Positions 46,878 to 55,895 of a stretch of 64,000 nucleotides of DNA are shown piece by piece. Positions within the stretch are counted from its first letter, which is position 1; every line of letters begins with the position of its first letter. Source of the stretch: Sorangium cellulosum (GTDB lineage Bacteria > Myxococcota_A > Polyangia > Polyangiales > Polyangiaceae). The stretch lies in assembly GCF_002950945.1 (NCBI RefSeq), contig NZ_CP012673.1, positions 7,826,501 through 7,890,500 on the forward strand, in the 5' to 3' direction. The notes beneath the pieces are model-generated. The model saw only the letters and a list, made by a program, of their open reading frames with translations. It did no database searches and was not told the origin of the DNA. A program made the position numbers and the translations under genes.

Positions 46878-46964
46878 GGAGGATTCTCAGGATGCACCCG
46901 GAGGAGAGTCGGCTGCAAGAGCACGCGACGGCCGCGTCCGCCGCTGAGCGGGTGGACTCAGCCG

Positions 46965-47128
46965 GGTCTCGTCTCTCGTCTCTCGTCTTTCGTCTTTCGT
47001 CTTTCGTTTTTCGTCTCTCGTCTTTCGTCTTTCGTCTTTCGTTTTTCGTCTCTCGTCTCTCGTCTCTCGTCTCTCGTGGTCGTCTCTCGTGAACGTGAAC
47101 GTGAACGTGAACGTGAACGTGAACGTTA
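46965..47128. repeat. Left arm: heptamer array (CGTCTCT/CGTCTTT/CGTTTTT) plus (GTGAAC)6
   Basis: About 17 heptamers at 46965-47088, with a higher-order 35-bp period (three CGTCTTT, one CGTTTTT, one CGTCTCT), then six exact GTGAAC units at 47089-47124. The segment from 47073 to 47128 is repeated inverted at 47258-47295 apart from three extra hexamers. Confidence 0.9.
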
Positions 47129-47257
47129 GGACGCCTCGCCTCTATCACAGCCCGAATGTGTCAACCGTGCTCGCGTGCTCGAGCTCGTTTCCAAATGTGT
47201 TCCACTCGATAGCTACTGCGAGATGCTCTGACGAGCACGTAAGAGAGGAAGAGGGAA

Positions 47258-47398
47258 TAACGTTCACGTTCACGTTCACGAGAGACGACCACGAGGAACG
47301 AAAGACGAAAGACGAGGGACGAAAGACGAAAGACGAGGGACGAGGGACGAGAGACGAGAGACGAGAGACGAGAGACGAGAGACGAGAGACGAAAGTAG
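47258..47398. repeat. Right arm: inverted (GTTCAC)3 plus heptamer array (AGAGACG/AAAGACG/AGGGACG)
   Basis: TAACGTTCACGTTCACG begins the arm; three GTTCAC units at 47262-47279 are followed by GAGAGACGACCACGAG, the exact reverse complement of 47073-47088, and then about 14 heptamers in the orientation opposite to the left array. The arms are about 130 bp apart and could form a very large cruciform or stem-loop. Confidence 0.9.
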
Positions 47399-47466
47399 GA
47401 ACACGAGACGGCCGCGACGACCCGCCACTCTACGGCTTTGCGACAGCCCTCGCCGCCCGAGCCCGC

Positions 47467-50400
47467 TCACGCCGACGCGGCGATCCCCTCGTCGAGCCAC
47501 TCCCTCGCCAGCTCCAGCGTCCGCGCATGCTCATGAACCCGCCGCAAATAACTCTCCCTCCGCCCGGCATCACCGATCTGCCCCGCGACCTCGAGCAGCC
47601 TCGCGCGCGCCGTCGCAATGGCCGCTCGGGCCGCCGGGACCTCGCCCAGCGCATACAACGCCTCCGCATACACCAGCCGGGCCAGCGATTCCCCCTCCTC
47701 GGTCATCCCCAGCGACTCGAACAGCTCGAGCGCCGCGCGCGCCTCCGCGAGCGCCTCGGAAGCCCGCCCCCGCGCGAGCAGGACCTGAGCCAGCGTCGCC
47801 CGCGCATACACGAGCAGCGGCATCGCCTCCCCCAACCGCGCAATGCCGCGCCGCGCCTCCGCCTCGGCCTCGGCAAGATCGCCGGCGCACCGCAGGATGT
47901 GCGCCAGGTACGCGCGCGAGACGCCGCCGGTGAGCCGCCGATCACCCTGCGCCTCGAAGCACGCGATCGCCTCCTCCTCGGCCACACGCGCCTCGTCGAG
48001 CGCGCCGAGACGGCAGAGCAGCGCCCCCAGCTGGCCCCTCGCCATCGCCATGCAGCCGTCGAGACCCATCCGCTCCGCGTCGGCGAGCGCGGAACGGAGG
48101 ATCGCCACCGCGTCGTCGTACGCGCCGAGCAGATACTCCTGGAAACCGAGGTTGATCCGGTCGAAGCAGGCGTTGCGAAGATCCCCCGCGCACTCGTGAT
48201 ACATCACCGTGCGCTGGAACAAGGCGCGGGCGGAGCCGAAGCGGCCCGCGTACAGCTTGCGGTACGCGCGCTCGCACAGGACAGCACCACTCACCGTGGG
48301 ATCGTCGCTGAAACGATCGGCGACGGCGTCGATCCGCGCCTGCAGCGGCGCGGCCTCCGCGTAGAGACCCGCGAGCATCAGGTACAGCGTCGTGCCCGCC
48401 GTCGCCGTGACCAGCGCGCCGGTCACGGCCTCCCCGGTCCAGGCGTCCGCGAGCTCGCGGGCGAACGCGGCCAGACGGTCGTGCTGCCCGAGCCGGCCCA
48501 TCACGATCGCCGCCGCGCGCACGGCGGCATACCAGGGCGCGCTGCGCCGGGGCAGCGCCTCCGCGGCCATCGCCGCCCAGCGGGCAACCTCGGTGAGCTC
48601 GCCGCGCCAGTGGTGCGCCTCCGCCCGCAACAGGAACGCCTCCCCACGCGCCTCGCCGGAGAGCCCGAGATCCAGGGCGCGCTCGGTCCACGTGAGCACC
48701 GCCACGAGATCGTTCGCCGCGAGCGCCTGCGCCGCGGCGCGGTGGTAACACGCGGCCGCGCGCAGCGGCTCGCCGCCCCGATCGAAATGCTCGGCGATCA
48801 CCGCGGCCGAAGGCTCGGCGACGCGCTCGAACCACTCGCCCGCGAGCCGGTGCCCGAGCGCGCGATCCTGGTCCGTGAGCATCCCGTAGGCCGCCTCGCG
48901 CACGAGCGCGTGGCGGAAGACGAACTCGCGCTCGCCCTGGAACCGCACGTCCGCGCGCGCGCCGATCCACTCCAGCCGCTCCAGCTCGTCGAGGTGCTCC
49001 GCGAGCAGAGGCACGCCGTCGGGGCCGCCGAGCAGCGCCTCCACCGCGCCCTTCCAGAAGACCTGCCCGAACACGCTCGCGGCCCGCAGCACCCGCCGCG
49101 CCGCGCCGTGCAGGCGCTCGAGGCGGGACTGCACCATCGCCAGCACCGTCTCCGGGAGCACGTCGCGGCTCCCCTCCGCCGTCGCGCGGATCAGCTCCTC
49201 CAGGTAGAACGCGTTGCCCTCGGCCTGCGCCACCACACGCGCCAGCGTCTCGTCGCTCACCCGCTCGCCGAGCACCTGCCGCACGAGCCGCGCGCTCGCC
49301 CGCGGGCTCAGCTCCTTCACGCGGATTTCCTGGAGGTTCCTGCCGGCCCAGAGCCCGGGGAACAGCGCGTGCACCTCGGGGCGCGCCAGGGCGAGCACCA
49401 GGAGCGGGCGGTCCTCGAACCGGCGCAGGGCGTCGTTGATGAACTGGACCGTGGGCAGGTCGCCCCAGTGCAGGTCCTCCAGCACGATGAGCAGCGGCTG
49501 CGCCGCGCACGAGGCGCCGACGAAGTCCACCCAGGCCCGGCGCATCTGGTCGCCGATGAGCCGGGCGTCGTTGCGGGCGACGCGCAGCGGCACGTTGTCC
49601 TCGTCGGGGAACGGCGTGCCGACGAGCTCGCCGAGGAACTCCGCCACCCGCTGCGCGTCCTCCCCGCACACGCGCTCGGCCACCCGCGCGCGCAGCTTCT
49701 CCCGGCGCGCCTCGATCGGCTGGCCGTCGCGGATCCCGCACGCGCCCTGGAGCGCCTGGCGGAGCATCCCGAACGCGGCGCCGCTGCGGAGCGGATCGCC
49801 CCGGCCGATCCAGACCGCGACGGGCTCGTCGCGCTGCCCGACGCGGCGCACGAGCTCGTACGCGAGGCGCGACTTGCCCACGCCCGCCGGCGCGACCACG
49901 AGCACCGCGCGCGCCCGCGACTCCTCGACGCACTCGGCGAGCAGACCCTCCAGCGTGGAGATCTCCCAGTCGCGCCCCACGCAAGCGGTGGGGCGGCCGA
50001 GCAGCATCCGCGCGCCCTGGGCGAGCGCCTCCTCGCCCCGGAGCCACAGGCCCGCCTCGGTCTCGACCACCTCGAAGCGGGCGTCGAGCAACCCGGCCGT
50101 CACCTCGTCGATGGCGATGGGCGCCCCGCGCCCGGACGCGGGCGCGAACAGCGCGGAGGCGCCGCGGAACGCCGGCGCGGGCTGCGCCACCATCCGCGCG
50201 GCGCGGTCGATGAGATCGCCTGCAGGCAGCCCGCCCGTCACCTCGACGCGGCCGGTCGCGAGCGCCATGGGGCGGTCCCGGTCGGCCGAGCGGAGCGCGA
50301 GCGCGCACCGGGCCGCCTGCGCCGCCAGATCGGTGGCGACCCCGCCCTCCCGGAGGGTCACCAGGATCGAGCCGTCGGTCAGGAGCTCGAGGAACCCGCC

Positions 50401-51429
50401 GAGCGCCTCGATGTGCCGGCACAGCTCCGGCGAGACCACCGCGACCAGCGTCTCGGCCTCGGCGAACGGCGCGTGGCCTCCCGCGCTGGCGAAGCGCTGC
50501 GGCGCCGAGGCCATCAGCGCCACCGAGACCACCCGCCGCTCCTTGCGGGTCAGCGACGAGGGGGGCATCGAGGGCGCGGGCGACGACGTCCGGAGGGGCA
50601 CCGTGAGCGAGAGGCCCATCGACGAGAGCTCGAGGGCGACCTCCGCGGCGTCGCGGGGGCGATCGTCCGGGTTCTTCGCGAGCATCCGGGCGCAGAGCGC
50701 GTCGAGCTCGGCCGGGACCTCGGGGCGGAGCGCGCTCGCGCGCGGCACGTCCTCGAGCAGGATCTTCGCGAGCACGGCGAGCAGGTGCGCGCCGGAGAAG
50801 GCAGGCTGGCCGGTCAGGCACTCGAAGAGCACGCAGCCGAGCGCGAAGACGTCGGCGCGCGCGTCGACGCCCTGGCCGCTCCGGGCCTGCTCGGGCGCCA
50901 TGTACGCCGGGGTGCCGAGCACGACCCCCGGCTGCGTCATGCGCGTGACCGCGGTGAGCCTGGCGACGCCGAAGTCGAGCAGCTTCACGCGCGCGGGGTC
51001 GCGGTCCACGAGGAACAGGTTGCCGGGCTTCAGATCGCGGTGGACGACCCCGCGCGCGTGGATCGCGGCGAGCGCGCCGGCGGCGCGCTCGGCCAGCGCG
51101 ACGGCCTCGTCGATCTCGAGCGGCTTTCGCCGGAGCCGCTGCTCGAGATCCTCCCCCTCGAGCCACTCCATGGCGAGCCAGGGCGCGCCCGCGGGGGTGC
51201 GCCCGTGCGCCACGTGACGCACGACGCCCGGGTGGTTGAGGTCCGCGAGCACCACGGCCTCGCGGAACAGGCGCTCGTCGTCGGTGGCGCCGTGATCCTG
51301 GAGGAGAACCTTGACGGCCACGTCCTCGCCCGAGAGCCGATCGAGCGCGCGGTAGACGGCCCCCATGCCGCCCGCGGCCACCCGGCTCACGACCTCGAAC
51401 CGACCTCCAAGCACATCCCCTGCTTGCAT
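47467..51429 (-). CDS. Ser/Thr kinase - cyclase-like - AAA ATPase - TPR signalling protein (copy 3)
   Basis: A 1320-residue paralogue of copies 1 and 2. Kinase: VAAGGMG loop, Lys40 in VAVKV, VVHRDLKPGN, LLDFGVA, YMAPEQ. The cyclase-like section begins near ERRVVSVALMAS and runs to about 460. Walker A is APAGVGKS near residue 505 and Walker B LIVLEDLHWGDL. The C-terminal half has TPR-like repeats including LAFHRALV-type helices around the FRHALVREAAYGMLTD segment shared by all three copies. The ATG at 51429 (MQAGDVLGGRFEVV) matches the N-termini of the other copies, so the 15 extra codons upstream are not used. It precedes copy 2 on the same strand. Confidence 0.9.
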   Translation of the reverse strand: MQAGDVLGGRFEVVSRVAAGGMGAVYRALDRLSGEDVAVKVLLQDHGATDDERLFREAVVLADLNHPGVVRHVAHGRTPAGAPWLAMEWLEGEDLEQRLRRKPLEIDEAVALAERAAGALAAIHARGVVHRDLKPGNLFLVDRDPARVKLLDFGVARLTAVTRMTQPGVVLGTPAYMAPEQARSGQGVDARADVFALGCVLFECLTGQPAFSGAHLLAVLAKILLEDVPRASALRPEVPAELDALCARMLAKNPDDRPRDAAEVALELSSMGLSLTVPLRTSSPAPSMPPSSLTRKERRVVSVALMASAPQRFASAGGHAPFAEAETLVAVVSPELCRHIEALGGFLELLTDGSILVTLREGGVATDLAAQAARCALALRSADRDRPMALATGRVEVTGGLPAGDLIDRAARMVAQPAPAFRGASALFAPASGRGAPIAIDEVTAGLLDARFEVVETEAGLWLRGEEALAQGARMLLGRPTACVGRDWEISTLEGLLAECVEESRARAVLVVAPAGVGKSRLAYELVRRVGQRDEPVAVWIGRGDPLRSGAAFGMLRQALQGACGIRDGQPIEARREKLRARVAERVCGEDAQRVAEFLGELVGTPFPDEDNVPLRVARNDARLIGDQMRRAWVDFVGASCAAQPLLIVLEDLHWGDLPTVQFINDALRRFEDRPLLVLALARPEVHALFPGLWAGRNLQEIRVKELSPRASARLVRQVLGERVSDETLARVVAQAEGNAFYLEELIRATAEGSRDVLPETVLAMVQSRLERLHGAARRVLRAASVFGQVFWKGAVEALLGGPDGVPLLAEHLDELERLEWIGARADVRFQGEREFVFRHALVREAAYGMLTDQDRALGHRLAGEWFERVAEPSAAVIAEHFDRGGEPLRAAACYHRAAAQALAANDLVAVLTWTERALDLGLSGEARGEAFLLRAEAHHWRGELTEVARWAAMAAEALPRRSAPWYAAVRAAAIVMGRLGQHDRLAAFARELADAWTGEAVTGALVTATAGTTLYLMLAGLYAEAAPLQARIDAVADRFSDDPTVSGAVLCERAYRKLYAGRFGSARALFQRTVMYHECAGDLRNACFDRINLGFQEYLLGAYDDAVAILRSALADAERMGLDGCMAMARGQLGALLCRLGALDEARVAEEEAIACFEAQGDRRLTGGVSRAYLAHILRCAGDLAEAEAEARRGIARLGEAMPLLVYARATLAQVLLARGRASEALAEARAALELFESLGMTEEGESLARLVYAEALYALGEVPAARAAIATARARLLEVAGQIGDAGRRESYLRRVHEHARTLELAREWLDEGIAASA

Positions 51430-51531
51430 GGCGCAAGTATCGGCGTCCTCGGCCCGCGAAGTCCAGGAGAGCACTCCCCCGCCGCGGCCGCCCGCTCACC
51501 GCGGTGGCGCTCGATGCGAGGCGGCCCGGGC

Positions 51532-52290
51532 TCACTTGCAGGCGACCGTGACCTCCGCGCTGTAATCGCTTGTAAGGCTGTCGCGGGCGACGCGGACACG
51601 GTACTTCACGTGGACGCCCGGCGCGGCTTGCCCGACCGCGTGCTGGTACGTGGTCTCGTCGCTCACCGTGGCGACGAGCCTGTATCCGGCGCTCTCCGGC
51701 GGGACCGGCGAGCCGCGGTAGAGCTTGCCGACGGACGCCTCGATCAAATAACGCGCGCCCGGCTCCCCGGTGCCGCGCCAGCTCAGGTGATTGACCCGGT
51801 TCGGGTGCGCCGTCGCCGCGAGCTCCGCCGGCGCGGCGAGCCGGATCGACGAGGACGAGATGCGACCGCTGCTCGACAGCGCCGGCGAGGAGGTGCCGCT
51901 CGCGCGCCGGCTCGACGCGGCCCCCGCCCTCGCCTGCCGCCGGCGCTGCAGCAGATCGACCACGGGGCGCACCGCCCTCGCCGCCTCCGCGCTCGCCGCC
52001 CTCCTCGCGTCGAGGGCGGCCGCGAGCTCCTTCCCCGCGTCGGCGCGGCTCCGCTCGGCGTCGACCAGCTCCGCCATGGCCCGCTCCGCCGCGCCGCGCG
52101 CCTCGGCGGCGGCGCCCTCGCTCTGGCGCAGCCGCCCGGAGAGCAGCCCGAGCTGCTCCCGCGCGCCCGCGATCCGGCCGAGCGCGCGATCGTCGAGGCC
52201 GTAGAGGCCACGGTACGACCGCGCGACAGCCTCGAAGTTCTTCAGCCAGAGATCGAGCTCCTCCAGCTCCCTCGGCAGCCAATCCGTCAT
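51532..52290 (-). CDS. Coiled-coil protein with C-terminal fibronectin-III-like domain
   Basis: A 252-residue soluble protein. Residues 1-120 are a helical, heptad-rich module opening with LDLWLKNFEAVARSYRGLYG and continuing through EGAAAEARGAAERAMAELVD. Residues ~165-252 are beta-rich and FN3-like (VNHLSWRGTGEPGARYLIEA, YQHAVGQAAPGVHVKYRVRV). This two-part layout is common in hypothetical proteins of planctomycetes and myxobacteria. GGAGGT lies 5 nt upstream of the ATG. It is divergent from the kinase gene at 52.4 kb, whose C-terminal coiled coil looks homologous to its own N-terminal module; an interaction between the two products is therefore plausible. Confidence 0.75.
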   Translation of the reverse strand: MTDWLPRELEELDLWLKNFEAVARSYRGLYGLDDRALGRIAGAREQLGLLSGRLRQSEGAAAEARGAAERAMAELVDAERSRADAGKELAAALDARRAASAEAARAVRPVVDLLQRRRQARAGAASSRRASGTSSPALSSSGRISSSSIRLAAPAELAATAHPNRVNHLSWRGTGEPGARYLIEASVGKLYRGSPVPPESAGYRLVATVSDETTYQHAVGQAAPGVHVKYRVRVARDSLTSDYSAEVTVACK

Positions 52291-52486
52291 TGCCGACCTC
52301 CAGCGCCGCGCGGCGCCGCGCGGATCGTCATGGAGAGGAGGATGGCACTCTCCGGCGAAGAAGGGAACTCCACACGTTCGGGCGGCGCGCGGCGCTCGCA
52401 GAGAATGAATTGCCATCGAAACCATGAAGAAACACGGGACCGGATATCCATCCGCCACGTTGCGTTCGATCTCCAGCGGTCCTGGC

Positions 52487-53995
52487 ATGTGCCCACTCCC
52501 TGCGCTCCCCGAAGGCCTTCCCAAGGAAGGCGACATCGTCGCTGGCAAGTACCGGGTCGAGGGGATGCTCGGCGCCGGCGGCATGGGGTTCGTCGTGTCC
52601 GCGGTCCACGTGGCGCTCCGCCAGCGCGTGGCGGTGAAGTTCCTGTCGCCGACGGCGGAGCAGGTGCTCCCGGACGCGGGCGCGCGCTTCCTGCGCGAGG
52701 CGCGGTTCGCGATGGCGATCCAGAGCGAGCACGTCACCCGCGTCCTCGACGTGGGCACGCTCGACGGCGGCCTCCTGTACATCGTGATGGAGCGACTCTC
52801 GGGGGTCGACCTCTCGCAGCTGCTCAGATCCCGCGGCGAGCCGATCCCGGCCGCGGACGCCGCCGGCATGATCCTCCAGGCGTGCGAGGCCATCGCCGAG
52901 GCGCACTCGCTCGGGATCGTCCACCGCGATCTCAAGCTCACGAACCTCTTCGTGACGAGCTACGCGGACGGGTCGCCGCTCGTCAAGGTGCTCGATTTCG
53001 GCCTCTCGAAGCTGATCGCGCCGGACCTCGGCGGCGCGCTGGAGTCGAGCCTCACCATGACGAGCGTCATCGTCGGCTCGCCGCACTACATGTCTCCCGA
53101 GCAGATCCGCAGCCTCAAGCACGTGGACACGCGCACCGACATCTGGGCGCTCGGCGTGATCCTGTATCAGCTCGTCTCCGGCCGGCGCCCGTTCCGGGGG
53201 AGCAGCCTGCCCTCGATCTGCATGAGCATCGCCGCCGACGCGCCCCGGCCGATCCGCTCCTTCCGGCCGGAGGTGCCGGCGGAGCTCGACCAGCTCATCC
53301 TGCGCTGCCTCGAGAAGGACGTGAACCGTCGCGTGCAGACGATCGCCGAGCTCGCCGAGGGGCTCGCGCCGCTCGCGCCGCAGCAAGCGATGGTGTCCCT
53401 GCGCCGCATGCTCAAGCTGAGGCCCAGTTATCCCGCGCTGCCCGCGCCGTCGTCGAGCCGGCCCCCGCCGCCGCCGAGCGCCGCGCCCCCGTCGTCGAGC
53501 CTGCCTCCGCCGCCCAGCGTGGTCCCCGAGCCGCCCACGGTCCCGAGCGGCATCTGGGCGTCGGTGCTGGGCGGGCAGGAGCACGGCGGCTTCCTGCCGT
53601 GGCTCCAGAGCTTCGACACGTTCGTCCGCGGCGCGGGCGCCCAGCTCGGTCTCGACGAGGGCCACGTCGCCACGGTCTCGGACGCCAGGGCGGGCCTGGA
53701 GAGCGCCGCCCTCCGGGTGGACGACGCCGAGGCGATCGTGGGCGAGGCCGAGCGCGCGGTCGCGCGGGTCGACGCCGAGGTCGTCGAGGCGGAGCGGGGC
53801 TGCGCCAGGGCCCAGGAGGCGCTGGACGCAGCCCTCGCGGCCCGCGCCAGGGTGCTGGGCGACGTGCTCGGCGTGGTGGAGTCCATCGCCGAGCACCTCC
53901 GGCGCCACGACCGGATCCCCGCGGCGATCCTCCGGCAGATGCGGCTCCCGCCGGCCGGCGCGCCGCGCTCGAGCGAGCCATCCGTGGCCAAGTGA
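52487..53995 (+). CDS. Hanks-type Ser/Thr protein kinase with C-terminal coiled coil
   Basis: A ~502-residue kinase, not of the giant AAA type. Catalytic motifs: LGAGGMG loop, VAVKFL lysine, IVHRDLKLTN, VLDFGLSKL and HYMSPEQIR. A Pro/Ser linker at about residues 310-370 leads to a coiled-coil module (FLPWLQSFDTFVRGAGAQLG, then long heptads to EHLRRHDRI). No membrane helix or sensor domain is present. I prefer the ATG at 52487 (MCPLPALPEGLPKEGD), which resembles the N-termini of related kinases; an in-frame ATG 21 codons earlier (52424) cannot be excluded and neither has a strong ribosome site. It could phosphorylate the divergent coiled-coil protein or the FHA-binding partners of the T6SS island; both are guesses. 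Confidence 0.88.
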   Translation: MCPLPALPEGLPKEGDIVAGKYRVEGMLGAGGMGFVVSAVHVALRQRVAVKFLSPTAEQVLPDAGARFLREARFAMAIQSEHVTRVLDVGTLDGGLLYIVMERLSGVDLSQLLRSRGEPIPAADAAGMILQACEAIAEAHSLGIVHRDLKLTNLFVTSYADGSPLVKVLDFGLSKLIAPDLGGALESSLTMTSVIVGSPHYMSPEQIRSLKHVDTRTDIWALGVILYQLVSGRRPFRGSSLPSICMSIAADAPRPIRSFRPEVPAELDQLILRCLEKDVNRRVQTIAELAEGLAPLAPQQAMVSLRRMLKLRPSYPALPAPSSSRPPPPPSAAPPSSSLPPPPSVVPEPPTVPSGIWASVLGGQEHGGFLPWLQSFDTFVRGAGAQLGLDEGHVATVSDARAGLESAALRVDDAEAIVGEAERAVARVDAEVVEAERGCARAQEALDAALAARARVLGDVLGVVESIAEHLRRHDRIPAAILRQMRLPPAGAPRSSEPSVAK

Positions 53996-54078
53996 CCTCG
54001 CGCCTCGCGCAGCCGGCCGACGAGTGACCGCCGCCCGAGGTGCTGCGGGAATCACCGCAGGCAGCATCGCGGAAGATT

Positions 54079-54164
54079 GAACCGCCAAGACGCCAAGTAC
54101 GCCAAGTACGCCAAGTAAGCAGATCTATTGCACTTTCTTGGCGTTCTTGGCGTCTTGGCGGTTC
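54079..54164. repeat. Inverted repeat built from CGCCAAG heptamers
   Basis: GAACCGCCAAGACGCCAAG at 54079-54097 is perfectly inverted at 54146-54164. The left arm continues with two TACGCCAAG units and the right arm is preceded by another CTTGGCG, so both arms are tandem CGCCAAG arrays. It lies between the kinase stop and the ammonium transporter start. It could serve as a transcription terminator or be a dispersed repeat; similar CTTGGCG/CGCCAAG runs are often met in high-GC genomes. Confidence 0.85.
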
Positions 54165-54263
54165 ACAAAATACCGCACCTTCGGCCCAAGCCACCGGAAG
54201 CGGCCTGGGCGAAAACATCACGAAACGCGCGGAGGATTACAGATCGATGTCGGAGGGAATCCG

Positions 54264-55748
54264 ATGGCCGATCCTACCCTTCCCGAGCTCGCCAGGCAGC
54301 TCGCGGACACGCAGCAAGCGCTCGCGCACACGCAGACCGCGCTGAACCTCGTCTGGATCCTGATCGCCGCCTTCCTCGTCATGTTCATGCAGGCGGGGTT
54401 CGCGCTGCTCGAGACGGGGCTCACGCGCGCGAAGAACGTCGCCCACACGATGGGGATGAACTACCTCGTGTACGCGATCGGCATCCTCGGGTTCTGGTCG
54501 GTGGGGTTCGCGTTCCAGATGGGCGGCGTGGGCCCGCTGGCCACGCTCGGGGGCGACGCCACGCTCTCCCGGGAGCTCGCCGTCACGATCGCCGGCAAGG
54601 AGCTCGGCCTGCTCGGGCTCAAGGGGTTCTTCCTCACCCCCGAGAGCTTCACCCCGGCGGTCGCGGCGATGTTCCTGTTCCAGATGGCCTTCATGGACAC
54701 GACGGCCACCATCCCGACCGGCGCGATGGCGGAGCGCTGGAAGTTCACCTCCTTCGTGCTCTTCAGCTTCGTGATCTCCACCGTCATCTATCCCGTCTAC
54801 GCCAACTGGGTCTGGGGCGGCGGGTGGCTCTCGGCGCTCGGCAGACACTTCGGCCTCGGCCACGGGCACGTCGATTTCGCGGGCAGCTCGGTCGTCCACC
54901 TGACCGGCGGCACCGTGGCGCTCGTCGGCGCGAGGATGCTCGGGCCGCGGCTCGGCAAGTTCGGCCCCGACGGGTCGGTGCGCCCGATCCCGGGCCACAG
55001 CGTTCCGCTGCTCATGACAGGCACCTTCATCCTCGCGTTCGGGTGGTTCGGCTTCAACGCCGGCTCGACCCTGGCCGGCACCGACGTCCGGATCAGCATC
55101 GTGGCCACCAACACGATGCTCGCGTCGGCGGCCGGCGCGTTCTCGTCGTACCTCTATGTCTCGAGGCGCTTCGGCAAGCCGGACGTCACCGTGCTCTGCA
55201 ACGGCATGCTCGCCGGCCTCGTGTCGATCACCGCGTCCTGCGCGTTCGTCGCCGCGCCCGCGGCCATCGCGATCGGCGCGATCGCGGGCGTGCTCGTCGT
55301 GTGGGGGGCCGTGTTCGTCGAGACCCGGCTCAAGATCGACGACCCGGTGGGCGCCATCGCGGTCCACGGGATGAACGGCACCTGGGGCATCCTCGCGCTC
55401 GGCCTCTTCGCCGACGGCACCTACGGCCACGGGCTCAACGGCGTCGCGGGCCCGGTCCGCGGCCTGCTCTACGGCGACGCGCGCCAGCTCGCCGCGCAGT
55501 GCGTCGGGCTCGCGGCCAACGTGCTTTACGTCGGCGCGGCCGCCACCGCGGCGCTCCGCGCGATCGACAGGCTCGTCGGCAACCGGGTGTCCGAGGAGGT
55601 CGAGCTCACCGGGCTCGACGAGCCGGAGATGGGGATGGAGGGATATGCCGCGGCCACAGGACCCTACCGGCCGGCCGAGCCGGCCGGCGTGCCCGACGCC
55701 GAACCGCCGGACCTCGCAGGAGAGCCCGTTGCCGAGACGCCGCGGTGA
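54264..55748 (+). CDS. amt: Ammonium transporter (Amt family)
   Basis: A 494-residue inner-membrane channel with about 11 helices. The conserved pore histidines are present in FAGSSVVHLTGGTVALVG and in AIAVHGMNGTWGILALGLF; other signatures are MQAGFALLETGLTRAKN and GWFGFNAGS. It conducts ammonium/ammonia for nitrogen uptake. GGAGG lies 7 nt before the ATG; the frame is open upstream through the CGCCAAG repeat but without support. The ~60-residue cytosolic tail ends in a Pro/Glu-rich stretch, longer than in AmtB. No glnK (PII) gene follows, which is unusual; the next gene is convergent. Confidence 0.93.
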   Translation: MADPTLPELARQLADTQQALAHTQTALNLVWILIAAFLVMFMQAGFALLETGLTRAKNVAHTMGMNYLVYAIGILGFWSVGFAFQMGGVGPLATLGGDATLSRELAVTIAGKELGLLGLKGFFLTPESFTPAVAAMFLFQMAFMDTTATIPTGAMAERWKFTSFVLFSFVISTVIYPVYANWVWGGGWLSALGRHFGLGHGHVDFAGSSVVHLTGGTVALVGARMLGPRLGKFGPDGSVRPIPGHSVPLLMTGTFILAFGWFGFNAGSTLAGTDVRISIVATNTMLASAAGAFSSYLYVSRRFGKPDVTVLCNGMLAGLVSITASCAFVAAPAAIAIGAIAGVLVVWGAVFVETRLKIDDPVGAIAVHGMNGTWGILALGLFADGTYGHGLNGVAGPVRGLLYGDARQLAAQCVGLAANVLYVGAAATAALRAIDRLVGNRVSEEVELTGLDEPEMGMEGYAAATGPYRPAEPAGVPDAEPPDLAGEPVAETPR

Positions 55749-55895
55749 GCGGGGCGCCTGGGCGAGCACCTCAACCGCCCGAGAACGATCCTTCGACCTC
55801 GGCGTCGGCTCTGCGGACAAGATCGACGCCTGCAACGGCTTCCTTGACGAGATCGGCGCGGATCTCACGATGCCGCGCGCGCGCCACGTGGGTCT

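Larger units (their letters stand above)
46878..47466. other. 589-bp intergenic region made largely of simple repeats
   Basis: The gap between giant kinase copies 3 and 2. It contains a left heptamer array, a (GTGAAC)6 run, about 130 bp of unique AT-richer DNA, a (GTTCAC)3 run and a right heptamer array in opposite orientation. No gene is supported. The promoter of copy 2 must be in the first ~90 bp or inside the array. Confidence 0.75.

Noticed and set aside
47089..54027. A 2312-codon open frame on the plus strand beginning with an (Asn-Val)n run
   Set aside because: It lies antisense to kinase copy 3 and the coiled-coil gene and changes phase relative to the real plus-strand kinase. It is a high-GC artefact; the Asn-Val run is just the translated GTGAAC repeat.
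55771..55895. A coding-like minus-strand stretch after cheR (THVARARHREIRADLVKEA...)
   Set aside because: It looks protein-like but has no start, no ribosome site and weaker third-position GC than neighbouring genes. It may be a relic; I could not support it as a gene.
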